DNA of 64,000 nt from Clostridium sp. (GTDB lineage Bacteria > Bacillota > Clostridia > Lachnospirales > Lachnospiraceae): assembly GCA_023664605.1 (NCBI GenBank), contig JAMPFF010000001.1:512782-576781 (forward strand). The letters run 5' to 3'. The notes under the pieces were generated by a model, which was not told the origin of the DNA, ran no database searches, and saw nothing but the letters and a program-made list of their open reading frames with translations. Shown piece after piece: positions 62,848 through 64,000 of the stretch. The position numbers were made by a program, and so were the translations under genes. Position 1 is the stretch's first letter. Every line of letters starts with the position of its first letter.

Positions 62848-64000
62848 GAAAAGAAAAAGACAAATAAAGCAAATGAAAATGCGAACATGAGTAAGAGCAA
62901 GGCGAAGCGCGAAGAGCGCAGAAGAGAGATTGAAGCAAACAAGCGTCAGAAACGGTTAGCGCGAATCGGCGGCATGGCGGCAGTAGTAATCATTGTTTTG
63001 CTGCTTGCGGCAGCGGTCAGCAGACCGATTTATTTGGCGGCAATACGAACAACTTCAAGCTCTGACGCTAATGCGGGACTGACTGCTGACGGAAAGATTG
63101 ACGGCGTTGATGTATCATCGCTTGTGACGCTTGCCGATTATGAGAATATTTCCGTACCTGCGGATGAAGTGGCAGCCACAGAAGAAGAGGTAGAGAATGC
63201 AATTAGCGCAGTTTTAGCGTCTCATAGGGAGCTGAGTACGGACGCTGACCTTGCGATTGCGGATGGCGATACGGTAAATATTGATTATGTAGGTACGGTT
63301 GACGGCGTCGAGTTTGAGGGCGGCAATAGCGGAGGCGCAGGATACGAGGTGACGATTGGTTCCGGAAGTATGGTGGATAATTTTGAGGAACAGCTTATCG
63401 GACATAAACCGGGGGAAGAAGTGACGGTAAACGTTACATTTCCGGAAGATTATAATGACGAATTGGGCGGTAAAGAAGCAAGTTTTGCCGTTACCGTGAA
63501 CGGTATCATGGTGACGCCGGAACTTACGGACGCTTTTGTTGCAGAGAATCTGGCGGAGGAAGGCGTTTCCACGGCGGCGGAATACCGTGCCAAGGTAGAA
63601 AACGATTACTATGAGGAACATCTTGGAGAATACCTTACCAATTATGTTCTTGAAAACTCTGCGGTAAGCTCTTATCCGAAAGAATACTTAAATGCGGTAA
63701 AATCTTATCTTAAATATGACGATGAGTATACAATGGACTATTATAATCAGATGTATGCCAGCTTTGGCATGGAGGGCTATACTAATGTATGGGAGACGAG
63801 AGGAGAGGAAATCACGGATGAACTTTCTTATGAGCGGGAATTAAAAACGCGGGCGCAGGAAAACGTAAAGTCTGCGCTTGTTTATCAGGCAATTTTTGAG
63901 AAAGCAGGACTAAATATTGATACGGAAAGCAGCAGCACGGCTTATCTGGCGCAAGATGCAATAGCAGAGGCAGTAAAGGAGTATCTGGTAGGATTATATA
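62845..64000 (+). CDS. Membrane-anchored FKBP/trigger-factor-like peptidyl-prolyl isomerase (3' end outside window)
   Basis: At least 385 residues, cut by the window end. A very basic N-terminus (MEKKKTNKANENANMSKSKA) leads to one membrane helix (about residues 41-60, IGGMAAVVIIVLLLAAAVSR). An FKBP domain follows (about 130-225: DTVNIDYVGTVDGVEFEGGN, then NFEEQLIGHKPGEEVTVNVT), and then a helical trigger-factor C-terminal-like region (VENDYYEEHLGEYLTNYVLE). It probably folds proteins outside the membrane. ATG 62845 follows GGAATGGAGAGTAAA, inside leader copy B, so its translation may be controlled by that element. Confidence 0.88.
   Translation, partial: MEKKKTNKANENANMSKSKAKREERRREIEANKRQKRLARIGGMAAVVIIVLLLAAAVSRPIYLAAIRTTSSSDANAGLTADGKIDGVDVSSLVTLADYENISVPADEVAATEEEVENAISAVLASHRELSTDADLAIADGDTVNIDYVGTVDGVEFEGGNSGGAGYEVTIGSGSMVDNFEEQLIGHKPGEEVTVNVTFPEDYNDELGGKEASFAVTVNGIMVTPELTDAFVAENLAEEGVSTAAEYRAKVENDYYEEHLGEYLTNYVLENSAVSSYPKEYLNAVKSYLKYDDEYTMDYYNQMYASFGMEGYTNVWETRGEEITDELSYERELKTRAQENVKSALVYQAIFEKAGLNIDTESSSTAYLAQDAIAEAVKEYLVGLY

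Noticed and set aside
1-64000. CRISPR array, rRNA genes, prophage structural genes, or conjugation genes
   Set aside because: No regularly spaced direct repeats, no rRNA sequence, and no capsid, terminase, relaxase or type IV secretion-like proteins were found on reading all frames.

Overview
The window looks like the chromosome of a Lachnospiraceae-type gut anaerobe (Clostridia). Pointers are the anaerobic ribonucleotide reductase pair nrdD/nrdG, the NifU-like plus GGGtGRT protein pair, a DUF1015 protein beside glgB, and strong AGGAGG-type ribosome sites. Housekeeping genes fill 1-9.2 kb and 46.5-64 kb. These are DUF1015, glgB, an MscS channel, tRNA-Thr(CGU), a DUF4160/DUF2442 pair and nrdDG on the left. 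On the right are argH, asd, two signalling proteins with degenerate GGDEF domains, an archaeal-type ATPase, topB, a hexapeptide-repeat protein, an ABC importer, the GGGtGRT pair and a membrane-anchored FKBP/trigger-factor-like foldase cut by the window end.

The middle 37 kb is accessory DNA and can be resolved from the sequence alone. A two-gene ABC transporter operon on the minus strand (ATPase then permease) has been broken twice. The permease 3' end lies at 9109-9216 and the rest at 35092-35805; joining them at a shared GAA core restores a 272-residue permease in frame. The ATPase 5' end lies at 46411-46550 and the rest at 35774-36407; joining them at a shared TTA core restores the Walker A motif GPSGCGKST in frame. 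Two independent site-specific elements therefore sit about 1.3 kb apart: Island 1 (about 9217-35094, 25.9 kb) and Island 2 (about 36408-46413, 10.0 kb). Each carries a large serine recombinase near its right end, and each rebuilt attP is an imperfect palindrome. I see no relaxase, coupling protein or type IV secretion genes in either.

Island 1 holds, in order: an Rpn-family nuclease followed by two orphan alternative 3' ends with a PIN toxin-antitoxin pair between them; an unknown 321-residue protein; a dynamin/AIG1-like GTPase with a tandem duplication; an AT-rich nine-gene operon (14.65-20.2 kb) with TerB-like, GHH-type HNH nuclease, SUKH-like immunity, small membrane and AAA+ proteins behind a consensus promoter that contains an operator; a WYL regulator; zinc-ribbon membrane proteins; a phage-like recombination block (DUF932, YqaJ, Rad52-like, DUF5688); a Phd/RelE pair; an unknown 543-residue protein; an SF2 helicase; and the recombinase. 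Island 2 holds a broken HTH regulator, a second Rpn gene with a different tail, an XRE regulator, and a WYL-led operon of two unknown proteins (one TerB-like), a Ycf46-like AAA+ ATPase and a PD-(D/E)XK-like protein with a glycine-rich hydrophobic C-terminus, then its recombinase. I infer that both TerB/AAA+/nuclease operons are conflict or defence systems; neither matches a named system that I recognise.

Regulatory points worth attention: a leader element of about 90 nt occurs twice in host DNA (before the DUF4160 gene and before the FKBP gene), and its architecture suggests competition for the Shine-Dalgarno sequence; a TGACA-N5-TGTCA palindrome occurs before four Island 1 genes; both rpn genes contain an in-frame internal start with its own Shine-Dalgarno sequence; and a NrdR-like double box covers the nrdD promoter.
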